Assembly: GCF_015472005.1 (NCBI RefSeq)
Contig: NZ_BMAQ01000048.1
Span: 1-64,000, forward strand
Source of the DNA: Insulibacter thermoxylanivorax
GTDB lineage: Bacteria > Bacillota > Bacilli > Paenibacillales > DA-C8
Length of the DNA: 64,000 nt
Reading direction: 5' to 3'
Each line of letters begins with the position of its first letter. Positions within the stretch are counted from its first letter, which is position 1. Both the position numbers and the translations under genes were made by a program. Positions 6,938-15,781 of this stretch are shown here, piece by piece. The notes under the pieces are model-generated. The model was given only the letters and a program-made list of their open reading frames with translations. It did not search any database and had not been told where the DNA came from.

Positions 6938-7770
6938 TCCACCAATTCGTCTTCCGTCATATAGAAGTCTGGTACCGGAACTTCATTTGCTGAGCGCTGC
7001 TTCTTATTCCTTCTCAGCTTGTTTATTTCGGATGACCGAAGTCGCCGCCGAATCGCCTCGGCAAAGGGCGGAGCAGCTTCGGGACGAGCCGTGAAGAACC
7101 GCTCCGGCGCGGCATCTTCGATGATTCTGCCATCGGCCATCATCAGGATCCGATCGGCTTGCGCCGCCTCATCCATATCATGGGTGATCGAGATGACAGC
7201 GATCCCTTCTTCGACAGCTAATCCCCTCAACAGAGCGGATAATTCACGCCGGCTGCGGGGATCGAGCATCACGAAGGCTTCGTCCAGGATGACCACCGCC
7301 GGCATCATCGCCAGAACCGCGGCGATCGCTGCCCGCTGTTTCAGCCCGCTGGACAGGCGTGAGGGATCATGATGCCGGTAATCCCTTAACCCCGCTCGAT
7401 CCAGCGCTATTTCCACCCGGCGTTTCATATCTTCCCAAGCTATATTCATGTTCTCCAGTCCGAAGGCAATATCATCCTGAACCGTAGCGCCGATGAACTG
7501 GTGTTCTGGATTTTGGAAGACGATGCCGCTTCGCTTGGCTGCTGAAGATTGAACCGGTTGGCCGTCGATTCGGATCTCGCCTTTGGCCGGCGTCAGCAGA
7601 CCGGCGAGCAGCTTCGCCAGCGTCGTCTTGCCGGAGCCGCTCATGCCGACGATCGCTAGCCATTCGCCGGCGTCGGCGGTGAAGGATACCGCCTTAATGA
7701 CCGCTTGCGAGCTGTGCAGCGGTTCTTCGTAATGGAAACTGACCTCTCGTACTTCCAAGCGCGGCGCCAT
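6916..7770 (-). CDS. ecfA1: ECF transporter ATP-binding protein EcfA1, with divergent signature
   Basis: ABC ATPase of 284 residues. Walker A is GMSGSGKTT (about 42-50), the Q-loop is FQNPEHQF and the H-loop is SITHDMDEA. Walker B is VVILDEAFVMLDP, with Ala after the catalytic Glu as in many EcfA1 proteins. The signature reads LSSGLKQR (139-146) where LSGGQKQR is usual, so two consensus positions differ. In the EcfA1-EcfA2 heterodimer that motif faces the partner's nucleotide site. A basic tail of about 40 residues (about 230-270) follows the ATPase core. It is first gene of ecfA1-A2-T and divergent from the NDH-2 gene. Confidence 0.9.
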   Translation of the reverse strand: MAPRLEVREVSFHYEEPLHSSQAVIKAVSFTADAGEWLAIVGMSGSGKTTLAKLLAGLLTPAKGEIRIDGQPVQSSAAKRSGIVFQNPEHQFIGATVQDDIAFGLENMNIAWEDMKRRVEIALDRAGLRDYRHHDPSRLSSGLKQRAAIAAVLAMMPAVVILDEAFVMLDPRSRRELSALLRGLAVEEGIAVISITHDMDEAAQADRILMMADGRIIEDAAPERFFTARPEAAPPFAEAIRRRLRSSEINKLRRNKKQRSANEVPVPDFYMTEDELVEWLCRSR

Positions 7771-7878
7771 GTTCTCCCCCCCTTAGCCTGCACGCATCCT
7801 TCCGCGCACCTGCTGCATATTTGTTCCGAGCCCAACCATAATAAGTAGTATGAATCGCCCGCTGTCCAATCATGCAGG

Positions 7879-7900
7879 ATGCCAATACGCAGGTTGGCAT
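7879..7900. promoter_or_regulatory. Inverted repeat between ecfA1 and the NDH-2 gene
   Basis: ATGCCAA (7879-7885) and TTGGCAT (7894-7900) form a 7-8-7 dyad in the divergent promoter region, 48 bases before the NDH-2 start. It may be an operator. No known regulator is assigned. Confidence 0.3.
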
Positions 7901-7947
7901 GTACGAACCGCGCAGCGTGTATTCTAACTTGGATCGGAGTGAAGAAC

Positions 7948-9825
7948 ATGACTGAGACGAGGATCGTCATCATCGGCGCCGGGTACGCAGGCGTTCACGC
8001 AGCGAAGAAACTCGCCAGGCATTATAGGAAAGATTCGACCGTTTCCATCACATTAATCGACCGGCACTCCTATCACACCATGATGACGGAACTGCATGAA
8101 GTAGCAGGCCATCGGGTGGAACCGGATGCTGTGCAATTCGACCTGCGCCGCCTGTTCAACCGCACCAAGGTGAATCTCGTCACCGATGTGGTGCAGCATG
8201 TGGATCGAGAGGGAAAGCGGGTTATCACATCGAGCGGTGAATTCCCGTATGATTACCTCATCCTGGGCATGGGCGGGGAGCCTAATGATTTCGGCACGCC
8301 GGGCGTGAAGGAATATGCTTTCACGTTATGGTCCTGGGAAGATGCCGTACGGCTTCGCGAGCATATCGAGCAGACGGTTCGCGCCGCTTCCATGGAACTC
8401 GACGAGGATAAACGGCGGGCCATGTTGACCTTCATCGTCTGCGGCTCCGGTTTTACCGGCATCGAGATGGCCGGCGAGCTGCTTGAGTGGAGGGAGCGGC
8501 TGGCCCTGGATCATAAGCTGCGGCCTGAGGACATCACGCTGTATGTGGTCGAAGCCGCGCCGACGATCTTGAACATGCTTGATCGCAAGGACGCCGACAA
8601 AGCGGAAGCTTACATGGTCAAGCACGGCATTAAGATCCTTAAGAACTCGCCGATCGTTGAAGTGAAGGAAAGTTCGATCGTCCTCAAATCCGGTGAAGAG
8701 ATCCTTGCGTATACTTTGATCTGGACGGCGGGCGTGAAAGCCAATTCCGACGTTGAGCCCTTCGGCTTCACCTCAGGACGTGCAGGGCGGCTCATCGTCA
8801 ACGAATATATGGAATCCGTCGATGCCGAGGATGTCTATGTGGTCGGTGATCTGGCTTATTATGAAGAGGAGCCGAACAAGCCCGTGCCGCAGATCGTCGA
8901 AGCCGCGGAGCAAACAGCGGCTACGGCTGCTAAGAATATCATCGCTGCGATCAGCGGCGGGAAGAAAACCGCCTATAAAGGCAACTATCACGGCTTCATG
9001 GTCTCGATCGGGGCCCGCTATGGGGTTGCGAATCTGAACGGGATTCGGCTTAGCGGCTTCTTTGCGATCTTCATGAAGCATCTGGTGAACTTATATTATC
9101 TCTTTACGATTCGCAGCGGCTATTACATGTGGCAGTATATCCGCCACGAGTTCTTCGAGACGCGGGACCGCCGCAGCATCTTCCGCAATCTGCTGAATCG
9201 ATACGGCAACGTGCTGTGGACGGTGCCTCTGCGCATCTATGTCGGCGCCTTCTGGATCTCGGAAGCGGGAGCGAAGCTCTGGGGCAGGTCCACATGGGAG
9301 GCCGGCACGGAGAACTTAGCCAGCGTCCCGCTGCTCTTCCAAGGGCTGGGCCCGGATTCCTGGCTCGTCGGCTCCACTGTCCGCATGCCTTTCGAATGGC
9401 TGCATACGGCGACCAGCGGAGCGACGCCCGTCGGCGGCGACGCCGGAACCGAGGTGACGCCGATCTTAAGCAAGATGCCCGGCATCTTCGAAGGCTTGAT
9501 GCGAATCATGCTTCCTAACCCGGGAATGGCGGTGTTCATGCAGAAAGTCGTCGTATTCGCGGAACTGGCGATCGGTCTGGCTCTAATCTTCGGCTTGTTC
9601 ACCTGGCTGGCCAGTCTGGCGAGCGCCGGGTTCCTCTTGATGTTCACCTTGTCCGCGATGCTCGGATGGAATCTGTTCTGGGCACTTCCTGCTTCGATCG
9701 CTTTAATGAATGGATCGGGACGCACCTTTGGGCTTGACTACTGGGTGATCCCTTGTCTGCAGCGCCGGCTGAGCCGCTGGTGGTACGGGGACGTGCGATC
9801 GATCTACTCGGATCATAAGCCGTAA
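7948..9825 (+). CDS. Type II NADH:quinone oxidoreductase with C-terminal DoxX-like membrane domain
   Basis: Residues 1 to about 400 form an FAD-dependent NADH dehydrogenase. The FAD-binding GAGYAG sits at about 10-15, a second dinucleotide fold TFIVCGSGFTGIEMAGE at about 161-177, and VYVVGDLAYYEEEPN supplies the late FAD-binding Asp. Residues about 410-610 are hydrophobic with four or so helices ending GRTFGLDYWVIP, resembling DoxX/DoxD membrane domains. Total length is 625 residues against about 400 for ordinary NDH-2, so this is a fusion. It should pass electrons from NADH to menaquinone at the inner membrane face without pumping protons. The ATG at 7948 has GGAGTGAAGAAC upstream. A 23-residue extension is unlikely. 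Two envelope genes follow closely. Confidence 0.85.
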   Translation: MTETRIVIIGAGYAGVHAAKKLARHYRKDSTVSITLIDRHSYHTMMTELHEVAGHRVEPDAVQFDLRRLFNRTKVNLVTDVVQHVDREGKRVITSSGEFPYDYLILGMGGEPNDFGTPGVKEYAFTLWSWEDAVRLREHIEQTVRAASMELDEDKRRAMLTFIVCGSGFTGIEMAGELLEWRERLALDHKLRPEDITLYVVEAAPTILNMLDRKDADKAEAYMVKHGIKILKNSPIVEVKESSIVLKSGEEILAYTLIWTAGVKANSDVEPFGFTSGRAGRLIVNEYMESVDAEDVYVVGDLAYYEEEPNKPVPQIVEAAEQTAATAAKNIIAAISGGKKTAYKGNYHGFMVSIGARYGVANLNGIRLSGFFAIFMKHLVNLYYLFTIRSGYYMWQYIRHEFFETRDRRSIFRNLLNRYGNVLWTVPLRIYVGAFWISEAGAKLWGRSTWEAGTENLASVPLLFQGLGPDSWLVGSTVRMPFEWLHTATSGATPVGGDAGTEVTPILSKMPGIFEGLMRIMLPNPGMAVFMQKVVVFAELAIGLALIFGLFTWLASLASAGFLLMFTLSAMLGWNLFWALPASIALMNGSGRTFGLDYWVIPCLQRRLSRWWYGDVRSIYSDHKP

Positions 9826-9845
9826 ACATCTAAAGGATGAACGAG

Positions 9846-10256
9846 ATGAAACAGATCTTCCGCATGATGAAACCCTGGGATGTGGTCTTGCTGCTGCTGT
9901 TCATCCTTCTTTCCTTTGTGCCGCTGGCTGTCTTTGCTTATCAGCAGTCCCTGACGGCGGGGACAGTGTACACAGCTGTGATCTCGGTGGATCAAGAGGT
10001 TGTAAAGCGTGTTGTCCTAACAGGGCACGAGGGGAAGGAAGCGTTTGTTATCCAGAACTCGGATTTTGCATCCAATACCATTGAAGTTGACGGGCAGGCC
10101 ATCCGTATCAAAGCCGCGACATGCAAGGATCAGGTTTGCGTGCGCATGGGGTGGATCTCCCGTCCCGGCCAGACCGTCGTATGTTTGCCTCATCGCGTGC
10201 TCATCGAGATTCAAGCAGAAGGAGAGCAGGAGGATGAGATTATCCTCAGTTATTAA
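9846..10256 (+). CDS. NusG domain II-containing membrane-anchored protein
   Basis: One N-terminal transmembrane helix (about residues 10-30) is followed by an extracytoplasmic beta-rich domain with the NusG_II signature, including IEVDGQAIRIKAATCKDQVC, then RPGQTVVCLPHRVLIEI. These stand-alone proteins recur in Firmicutes beside Gx transporters and redox genes. Their biochemical role is not established. The second ATG (9846) is preferred because AAAGGA lies 8 bases upstream. The first ATG (9837) directly abuts that site. It lies 20 bases after the NDH-2 gene and 33 before the Gx gene, so the three are probably cotranscribed. Confidence 0.8.
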   Translation: MKQIFRMMKPWDVVLLLLFILLSFVPLAVFAYQQSLTAGTVYTAVISVDQEVVKRVVLTGHEGKEAFVIQNSDFASNTIEVDGQAIRIKAATCKDQVCVRMGWISRPGQTVVCLPHRVLIEIQAEGEQEDEIILSY

Positions 10257-10289
10257 CCCGAATGAGTCACCGTCAGGAGAAGACAGCCG

Positions 10290-10832
10290 ATGCGGGATAA
10301 CCAACGAATCGTCTACATCGCCTTATTAGCTTCGCAAGGGGTGGTCATTTCATTGATCGAACGGGCGATCCCCTTTCCCTTTGCCTTCGCCCCCGGCGCC
10401 AAGCTGGGGCTTGCCAATATCATTACGTTGATGGCCTTATATACGCTTCCTGCCAAGGATGTCAGCAAGGTGATTGCCATACGCATCACCCTTGCGATGC
10501 TGCTGGGCGGGACGATTTCTTCTTTCCTTTACAGTGCGTCGGGCGCGCTGCTGAGTTTCCTGGGGATGTGGACCGTGAAACAGCTGGGGCCTGCACGCAT
10601 CAGCTTAATCGGCGTCAGCATGACGGGGGCGATGCTGCACAATATCGGACAGCTGCTTACGGCAAGCTGGATCGCGGGGACGTGGACGGTGATGTTGTAC
10701 TTGCCTTTTTTGTCTCTGATGGGGATGTTGAGCGGATTTGCTGTAGGTGTCTTCGCCAACTACTTGCTGACCCATGTCGATCGGTTACGGGTGTATCAAC
10801 GATATCAGGAGCGGCAGGGCTGGGCAAGATGA
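10290..10832 (+). CDS. Gx transporter family membrane protein
   Basis: 180 residues with five or six hydrophobic helices and the family's FAPGAKLGLANIITLMALY motif near residues 30-50. Databases often label the family 'heptaprenyl diphosphate synthase component I', but the fold resembles an ECF S-component and transport of a small cofactor or precursor is more likely. CAGGAGAAG lies about 9 bases before the ATG. Pairing with the NusG-domain-II protein is a recurrent Firmicutes arrangement, and here both follow NDH-2. No prenyl synthase gene is adjacent. Confidence 0.82.
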   Translation: MRDNQRIVYIALLASQGVVISLIERAIPFPFAFAPGAKLGLANIITLMALYTLPAKDVSKVIAIRITLAMLLGGTISSFLYSASGALLSFLGMWTVKQLGPARISLIGVSMTGAMLHNIGQLLTASWIAGTWTVMLYLPFLSLMGMLSGFAVGVFANYLLTHVDRLRVYQRYQERQGWAR

Positions 10833-10856
10833 AAACAGCCCTCATTCCGAGGGCTG
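10831..10856 (-). terminator. Terminator between convergent Gx and lipoprotein genes
   Basis: CAGCCCTC-ATTCC-GAGGGCTG is an 8-bp perfect stem, followed on the minus strand by TTTTC. The last codons of the minus-strand lipoprotein gene lie within the hairpin. Confidence 0.7.
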
Positions 10857-11465
10857 CAAGACTTCTACGGCACCGGATACGTTGCCGTCGATTTGGGAAG
10901 ATTCTTTATACTCTTCATTGGCGAAGTAGATGTTTCCGTCAACGGTGGCCGTCTCATGCAGGAGGAACCCATTCGCCTGCACGTACACATCGCCCTTCAG
11001 CGTTCCGCCCTGGAAGTTGAGGTTCTCGCTGCGTACGATCAAGCGCGGTACGGTGATCGTATAGGAATCGGTGATCGTGCGGTTTTCATCCTGAGCATAA
11101 GCGGCGATCTTTCGATAGATCTTGTTTTCTTCCTTGCCCTTGTCATGGAACTGTCCAGCGACGATCACTTCCTCATCCAAAGTGATATCGTTCAATGTTA
11201 CGATGATCCACGTTCCGTTCTCGCTGACAGCGTTGATGAAGGCATCCGGCTCGCTGACGATCGAAGCCGTCGTCACCACATCCACATCGTTATCCTGCTG
11301 GTCCTGTCCATTCTGCCCGTTCTGAGGCTTGTTCTGTCCTTGATTTTGCCCCTGGTTCTGTCCTGCATTCTTGTTCTGTCCCGTGTTTTGATCACTGCCG
11401 CCGCAAGCCGTCAGATTCAGTGCGGCCATCAGGGCAATGAGGAACAGGGCGATGCGCATTTTCAA
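10842..11465 (-). CDS. Lipoprotein with a polymer-forming (bactofilin-like) domain
   Basis: A signal peptide ends in a lipobox LNLTAC (Cys21), so the protein should be lipid-anchored outside the membrane. A spacer of Gln-Asn-Gly-rich sequence (about 25-60, repeats such as GQNQGQNKPQNGQ) leads to a beta-rich domain. That domain includes LIVRSENLNFQGGTLKGDVY and VDGNIYFANEEY, like the beta-helical repeats of polymer-forming cytoskeletal or bactofilin-type domains. There are 207 residues. Its stop lies inside a shared terminator hairpin. It is a single gene and its function is unknown beyond a likely structural role at the envelope. Confidence 0.7.
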   Translation of the reverse strand: MKMRIALFLIALMAALNLTACGGSDQNTGQNKNAGQNQGQNQGQNKPQNGQNGQDQQDNDVDVVTTASIVSEPDAFINAVSENGTWIIVTLNDITLDEEVIVAGQFHDKGKEENKIYRKIAAYAQDENRTITDSYTITVPRLIVRSENLNFQGGTLKGDVYVQANGFLLHETATVDGNIYFANEEYKESSQIDGNVSGAVEVLQPSE

Positions 11466-11734
11466 AACGTATGACCTCCTTTTTTTATATACGGTAATAA
11501 TCTTGCCTTGACTTATTATGAGCGGTACAGGGGGCCGTCATGCGCTGCTGGGAATTGGTGTTTCCTGTGTGTGAACAGGGGTTTTGGGCGGTGGAGGAAT
11601 CGGAAGCGCTTTCTTAAGTTGGCAGGACAAGCCTTAGGAGGGTTTCGTGACTTATATTATGAATTCACAGACCGCAAACGATATAATAGAAGTTAGTGTT
11701 ACAAAAAATAATAGACAAGAAGTGTGATTACTAG

Positions 11735-13129
11735 ATGCGTAATGTGATGTCAGCTGTACGGACAAATGCCATGCGTTTGCTGGATCGTTCCCTCTCCGGC
11801 AACACCTTCGATTATAAGCAGATCATCGCGATCATCATGCCGATCCTGGCAGATCAGGCTTTCATCATCCTCATGAGCATGTTCAACACCGCGATGATCA
11901 GCTCCTCCGGAGTGGCCGCTGTCAGTGCGGTAAGCATGGTCGATTCCTTGAATATCTTCATCGTCAACGTGTTTATCGCCGTCGCGACAGGAGGTACGGT
12001 GATTGTAGCACAGTACAAGGGCAGCGGCAACGACAAGATGATATCCCGAGCAGCTTCTCAGGCCCTCTCACTCGTAACGATCGTGTCCCTTCTCATGTGT
12101 GTCCTTGTTATCGTCTTTCACAATCCAACCCTGCATCTGCTCTTCGGCAGGGCGGAAGCCGTCGTGCTGGACAATGCACGAATCTACTTGATCGGCAGCG
12201 GAATCACTTATCCGCTCTTCGCGGTATACTCCGCGATCACCGGGGTTCTGCGCGGCATCGCAGAAACCAGAGTCTGTTTATTCCTCTCTGTGATCATGAA
12301 CTTCGCTTATTTTATTCTGAACCTGCTATTCATCGTTGGTTTGGATATGGGAATCGTGGGGATGGTCATCTCCCTCTTCCTCGCTAGAGTTATAGGCATG
12401 CTGACCTCCCTCATCTATCTTCTGCGCTATTGTCAGAAGATTAAGGTTCGTCTCCGTGATGCGTTCGATCTTGATTTCCAAGTGATTAAGAAAATCATGT
12501 ATATCGGCGTGCCCTTTGCGGCAGAGCAGCTGTTCTTCAACGGCGGTAAACTGCTGACTCAGACTTATATCGTTCAGTTTGGAACGCTGGCGATTACGGC
12601 CAATGCGATCGGCGGTTCGCTGTCGAGTTTGTCACAGATCGGCGGCAGCGCTCTGAGCATCGCCCTGGTAACCGTCGTCGGTCAGTGTATGGGGCGGGGA
12701 GATGTGCCGGACGCTCGCAGATATGTGCGCTCTTTCCTATGGATGTCCGCTTTGGTGTACATATTCGCCTTAGTTGTCATCCTGCCGCTCTTCCCTTATA
12801 TCATCAGCTTGTTCTCGCCTCCGGGTGAGATCGTGCCGGTGATCTACGAGTTAACGGTATTGGTGCTGCTCGCCCAGCCGGTGTTTTGGACCTTTAGTTT
12901 CATGCTTCCATCGGCTCTTCGCGCCGCAGGGGATTCGCGGTTTACCTCAATAACGGCCATGCTTACGATGTGGCTGATCCGAGTCATCCTCGGTTATGTG
13001 GTGGGCGTTACCTTCGGATTTGGTCTAATGGGCGTATGGACTGCCATGGTCATCGAATGGGGAGTACGAGGGCTTATCTTCTATCTGCGATTCCGAGGGG
13101 ACAAGTGGTACCGACATAAGCTGGTCTAA
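11735..13129 (+). CDS. MATE-family efflux transporter
   Basis: 464 residues with about twelve hydrophobic helices in two similar halves, the MATE topology. Characteristic segments are IIMPILADQAFIILMSMFNT at the N-terminus and LSQIGGSALSIALVTVVGQC at the start of the second half. It should export cationic or other toxic organic compounds using a proton or sodium gradient. A TATAAT box lies near 11685. The ribosome site before the ATG at 11735 is weak, and Met5 is an alternative start. A strong terminator follows, and it is a single-gene unit. Confidence 0.9.
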   Translation: MRNVMSAVRTNAMRLLDRSLSGNTFDYKQIIAIIMPILADQAFIILMSMFNTAMISSSGVAAVSAVSMVDSLNIFIVNVFIAVATGGTVIVAQYKGSGNDKMISRAASQALSLVTIVSLLMCVLVIVFHNPTLHLLFGRAEAVVLDNARIYLIGSGITYPLFAVYSAITGVLRGIAETRVCLFLSVIMNFAYFILNLLFIVGLDMGIVGMVISLFLARVIGMLTSLIYLLRYCQKIKVRLRDAFDLDFQVIKKIMYIGVPFAAEQLFFNGGKLLTQTYIVQFGTLAITANAIGGSLSSLSQIGGSALSIALVTVVGQCMGRGDVPDARRYVRSFLWMSALVYIFALVVILPLFPYIISLFSPPGEIVPVIYELTVLVLLAQPVFWTFSFMLPSALRAAGDSRFTSITAMLTMWLIRVILGYVVGVTFGFGLMGVWTAMVIEWGVRGLIFYLRFRGDKWYRHKLV

Positions 13130-13157
13130 TCAAGTTATCAATTTCATCATGTTCTCC

Positions 13158-13199
13158 AAGGCCGTGCCATGATCGGATTCATGGGAGGCCTTTTGTCTT
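13158..13199 (+). terminator. Terminator of the MATE gene
   Basis: AAGGCC...CCATG and CATGG...GGCCTT can pair around a short loop, followed by TTTGTCTTTTG. Confidence 0.8.
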
Positions 13200-13251
13200 T
13201 TGTTTGCCAGCAGCCCGGAGAAGACAAAATTCTTCACAGGATTTTATTATT

Positions 13252-13270
13252 AAAAATGATTCTCATTATC
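13252..13270. promoter_or_regulatory. Fur-box-like site upstream of katA
   Basis: The 19 bases AAAAATGATTCTCATTATC match the classic Fur consensus (GATAATGATTATCATTATC) at 16 positions. It lies 40 bases upstream of the katA -35 box. Confidence 0.55.
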
Positions 13271-13309
13271 GTTCAATAAATATTTAGAATAATTTTTCTA
13301 ATAAAAACA

Positions 13310-13349
13310 TTGATATTTAATAGGTGACACTATATTATATTTAATATAA
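13310..13349 (+). promoter_or_regulatory. katA promoter overlapped by a PerR-like operator
   Basis: TTGATA (13310-13315), a 17-base spacer and TATTAT (13333-13338) form a sigma-A-type promoter. A perfect 7-1-7 palindrome, TTATATT-T-AATATAA (13335-13349), overlaps the -10 box and closely resembles the PerR box. Peroxide-dependent derepression of catalase is the expected outcome. Confidence 0.65.
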
Positions 13350-13383
13350 AATAAAAATAATTATAAATTGAGGAGGATTCTCA

Positions 13384-14886
13384 ATGTCCGACCATGAAAA
13401 CAAGAACAAAAAGATGACCACCGCTTTCGGTGCACCGGTGGTGAATGATGATGATACGATGACCGCCGGCAAGCGGGGTCCGGTCTTGCTCCAGGACGTC
13501 TGGCTTCTGGAGAAGTTAGCCCATTTTGACCGCGAGGTGATCCCGGAGCGGCGTATGCACGCCAAGGGTTCCGGTGCATATGGCACCTTCACCGTCACCC
13601 ATGATATCACCAAGTATACGAAAGCCAAGATCTTCTCCGAGATCGGCAAGAAGACCGATGTCTTCATTCGTTTCTCCACCGTGGCCGGTGAGCGGGGCGC
13701 GGCTGATGCAGAACGGGATATCCGCGGGACAGCGATCAAGTTTTATACAGAGGACGGCAACTGGGATCTGGTAGGCAACAACACCCCCGTATTTTTCTTC
13801 CGTGATCCGAAGCGCTTCCCGGATCTCAACCACGTCGTGAAGCGGGATCCGAAGACGAATATGCACAATCCGCAGGCAAATTGGGATTTCTGGTCGGGTC
13901 TGCCTGAGGCCCTCCACCAAGTGACGATCATCATGAGCGACCGCGGGATTCCGGCAAGCTATCGCCATATGCATATGTTTGGCAGCCACACCTACAGCAT
14001 GTATAACGCCGATAATGAGCGCGTCTGGGTCAAATTCCACTTCAAATCTCAGCAGGGCATCAAGAACTGGACGGACGAAGAAGCAGCACAAGTCATTGCC
14101 GGTGACCGAGATTCCCATCAGAGAGATCTGTATGAAGCGATCGAACGCGGCGATTATCCGAAGTGGAAGCTCTACATCCAGGTGATGACGGAAGAACAGG
14201 CGAACAACATGCCGTACAATCCCTTCGATTTGACGAAGGTTTGGTATAAGAAAGATTTCCCGCTTATCGAAGTCGGTGAGCTGGAACTTCATCGCAATCC
14301 AGAAAACTATTTCGCTGAGGTGGAGCAAGCCGCCTTCTCTCCAGCGAATATCGTGCCGGGCATCGGCTTCTCGCCGGACCGCATGCTGCAAGGCCGTCTG
14401 TTCTCTTACGGGGATGCGCAGCGCTACCGCTTAGGCGTGAATTACTGGCAGATCCCCGTGAACTATCCGAAGAAGGCGGAGAACTTCAATCCGTATCATC
14501 GAGACGGTGCGATGCGTGTCCTGCATCCGAATGTCGGCGGTGCGAACCAGGTCACTTACAGCCCGAACAGTTACGGCGAACATCAGGACAGCAAGGAACA
14601 TCAAGAACCGGAACTGGATCTGTTCGGCAATGCGAGTCATTGGAATTTCCGCGAAGATGATGACAACTACTTCGAGCAGCCGGGCAAACTGTTCCGCCTG
14701 ATGTCCCATGAAGAGCAGCAGCGGTTGTTTGCAAACACCGCACGGGCGATGCAGGGTACGACGAAGGAAGTGCAGCTGCGCCATATCAACCATTGTTGGC
14801 AAGCGGATCCCGCTTACGGCGAAGGGGTTGCCAAAGCGCTCGGCATTCCGATGAGTGAAGTGGAAGCAGCGATTGCGAAGGGTTGA
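13384..14886 (+). CDS. katA: Monofunctional heme catalase
   Basis: Converts hydrogen peroxide to water and oxygen in the cytoplasm. A 500-residue small-subunit clade 3-type catalase. The distal catalytic His59 is in [12 protein letters not shown], Asn132 in [13 protein letters not shown], and the heme-ligand Tyr342 in [14 protein letters not shown]. All key residues are present. AGGAGG lies 8 bases before the ATG. The upstream AT-rich region carries a Fur-like site and a PerR-like palindrome over the promoter, which fits control by iron and peroxide. It is a single gene, convergent with the NarL-type regulator gene. Confidence 0.97.
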   Translation: MSDHENKNKKMTTAFGAPVVNDDDTMTAGKRGPVLLQDVWLLEKLAHFDREVIPERRMHAKGSGAYGTFTVTHDITKYTKAKIFSEIGKKTDVFIRFSTVAGERGAADAERDIRGTAIKFYTEDGNWDLVGNNTPVFFFRDPKRFPDLNHVVKRDPKTNMHNPQANWDFWSGLPEALHQVTIIMSDRGIPASYRHMHMFGSHTYSMYNADNERVWVKFHFKSQQGIKNWTDEEAAQVIAGDRDSHQRDLYEAIERGDYPKWKLYIQVMTEEQANNMPYNPFDLTKVWYKKDFPLIEVGELELHRNPENYFAEVEQAAFSPANIVPGIGFSPDRMLQGRLFSYGDAQRYRLGVNYWQIPVNYPKKAENFNPYHRDGAMRVLHPNVGGANQVTYSPNSYGEHQDSKEHQEPELDLFGNASHWNFREDDDNYFEQPGKLFRLMSHEEQQRLFANTARAMQGTTKEVQLRHINHCWQADPAYGEGVAKALGIPMSEVEAAIAKG

Positions 14887-15012
14887 GAATCCATCCTCTT
14901 CATGTCCCGACCGCAGTGACAGACTCCTAAAACTCAGTCGTGCTGACCTCAATTCCAGAGTTACGGTCAATGGAGTATGCCAACGGACGGAAGAAGGACC
15001 AGGTGGTATGAG

Positions 15013-15040
15013 AGGCAGGGGGCTGACCGCCCCCTCCTGC
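15013..15040. terminator. GC-rich hairpin between convergent katA and regulator genes
   Basis: GGGGGC-TGACC-GCCCCC with flanking GCAG/CTGC pairing. There is no T-tract on either side, so a terminator role is only suggested by position. Confidence 0.4.
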
Positions 15041-15086
15041 TCGTTATGATCAAGAGAACGATATGCGCCTATGTTATGGATGTTTG

Positions 15087-15755
15087 TCAATCGATTAAAC
15101 CTAAGTTTCTAGCGAGATTCAAGGCTTTGAGCCGTTCGCGGACGCCCAATTTGGAATAGATATTGCAGATATGATTTTGGACGGTATTGATACTCAGGCA
15201 CAGCAGGTCAGAGATCTCACTGTTATTGAGACCCTTGAACATCAGATACAAAACTTCTTGTTCACGGGAAGTGATATTCTTGATCTTCTTAGCCGTTTGT
15301 TTCTTCATCCGGTTGGAGATTTGATCCGCGAAGAGGCTGGCGCTGCAGGTCGGCGAACACCAAATCTTGTTCTTGCTTACATGGGTGATTGCATCGATGA
15401 GCTGTTCTTCGGTACAAGCAGTCAGAATATATCCCTTGATGATGCCCGCTGCGAAGTATTCGGCTATATCAAGATCGCAGGGCGCGTGACTTTGACCGAC
15501 CAGCAGGATGGGAATATCGATATTCTCTTGCACTAATCGGCGCTGCAGATCATAAGTGCTCATGTCGTACAATTCATGGTCTAATACAAGTAGCCTGGGA
15601 GGGCAGTTTAAACAGTATTGAATGATCTGTTCCCCATGTGAGAATTCCGCGGCAACTTCATAACCCGGCTTATTCTCAAGACACTTGTACAAACCTAACT
15701 TCCACAGATAATTTTGTGTTACTCCGAGTACGATATGAACTTTCCCACTGCTCAT
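15087..15755 (-). CDS. NarL/LuxR-type response regulator
   Basis: 222 residues. The N-terminal half is receiver-like, with the likely phospho-acceptor Asp in LLVLDHELYD (about residue 59). The C-terminal LuxR-type helix-turn-helix reads ITSREQEVLYLMFKGLNNSE and ISDLLCLSINTVQNHICNIY, followed by SKLGVRERLKAL. GGGAGAACG lies upstream of the ATG. It is last in a minus-strand series with the FAD monooxygenase, SDR and TetR genes (26-base gap), so it may be cotranscribed. No histidine kinase is nearby. Its target and signal are unknown. Confidence 0.85.
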   Translation of the reverse strand: MSSGKVHIVLGVTQNYLWKLGLYKCLENKPGYEVAAEFSHGEQIIQYCLNCPPRLLVLDHELYDMSTYDLQRRLVQENIDIPILLVGQSHAPCDLDIAEYFAAGIIKGYILTACTEEQLIDAITHVSKNKIWCSPTCSASLFADQISNRMKKQTAKKIKNITSREQEVLYLMFKGLNNSEISDLLCLSINTVQNHICNIYSKLGVRERLKALNLARNLGLID

Positions 15756-15781
15756 ACGAATCGTTCTCCCGATAATAACTT

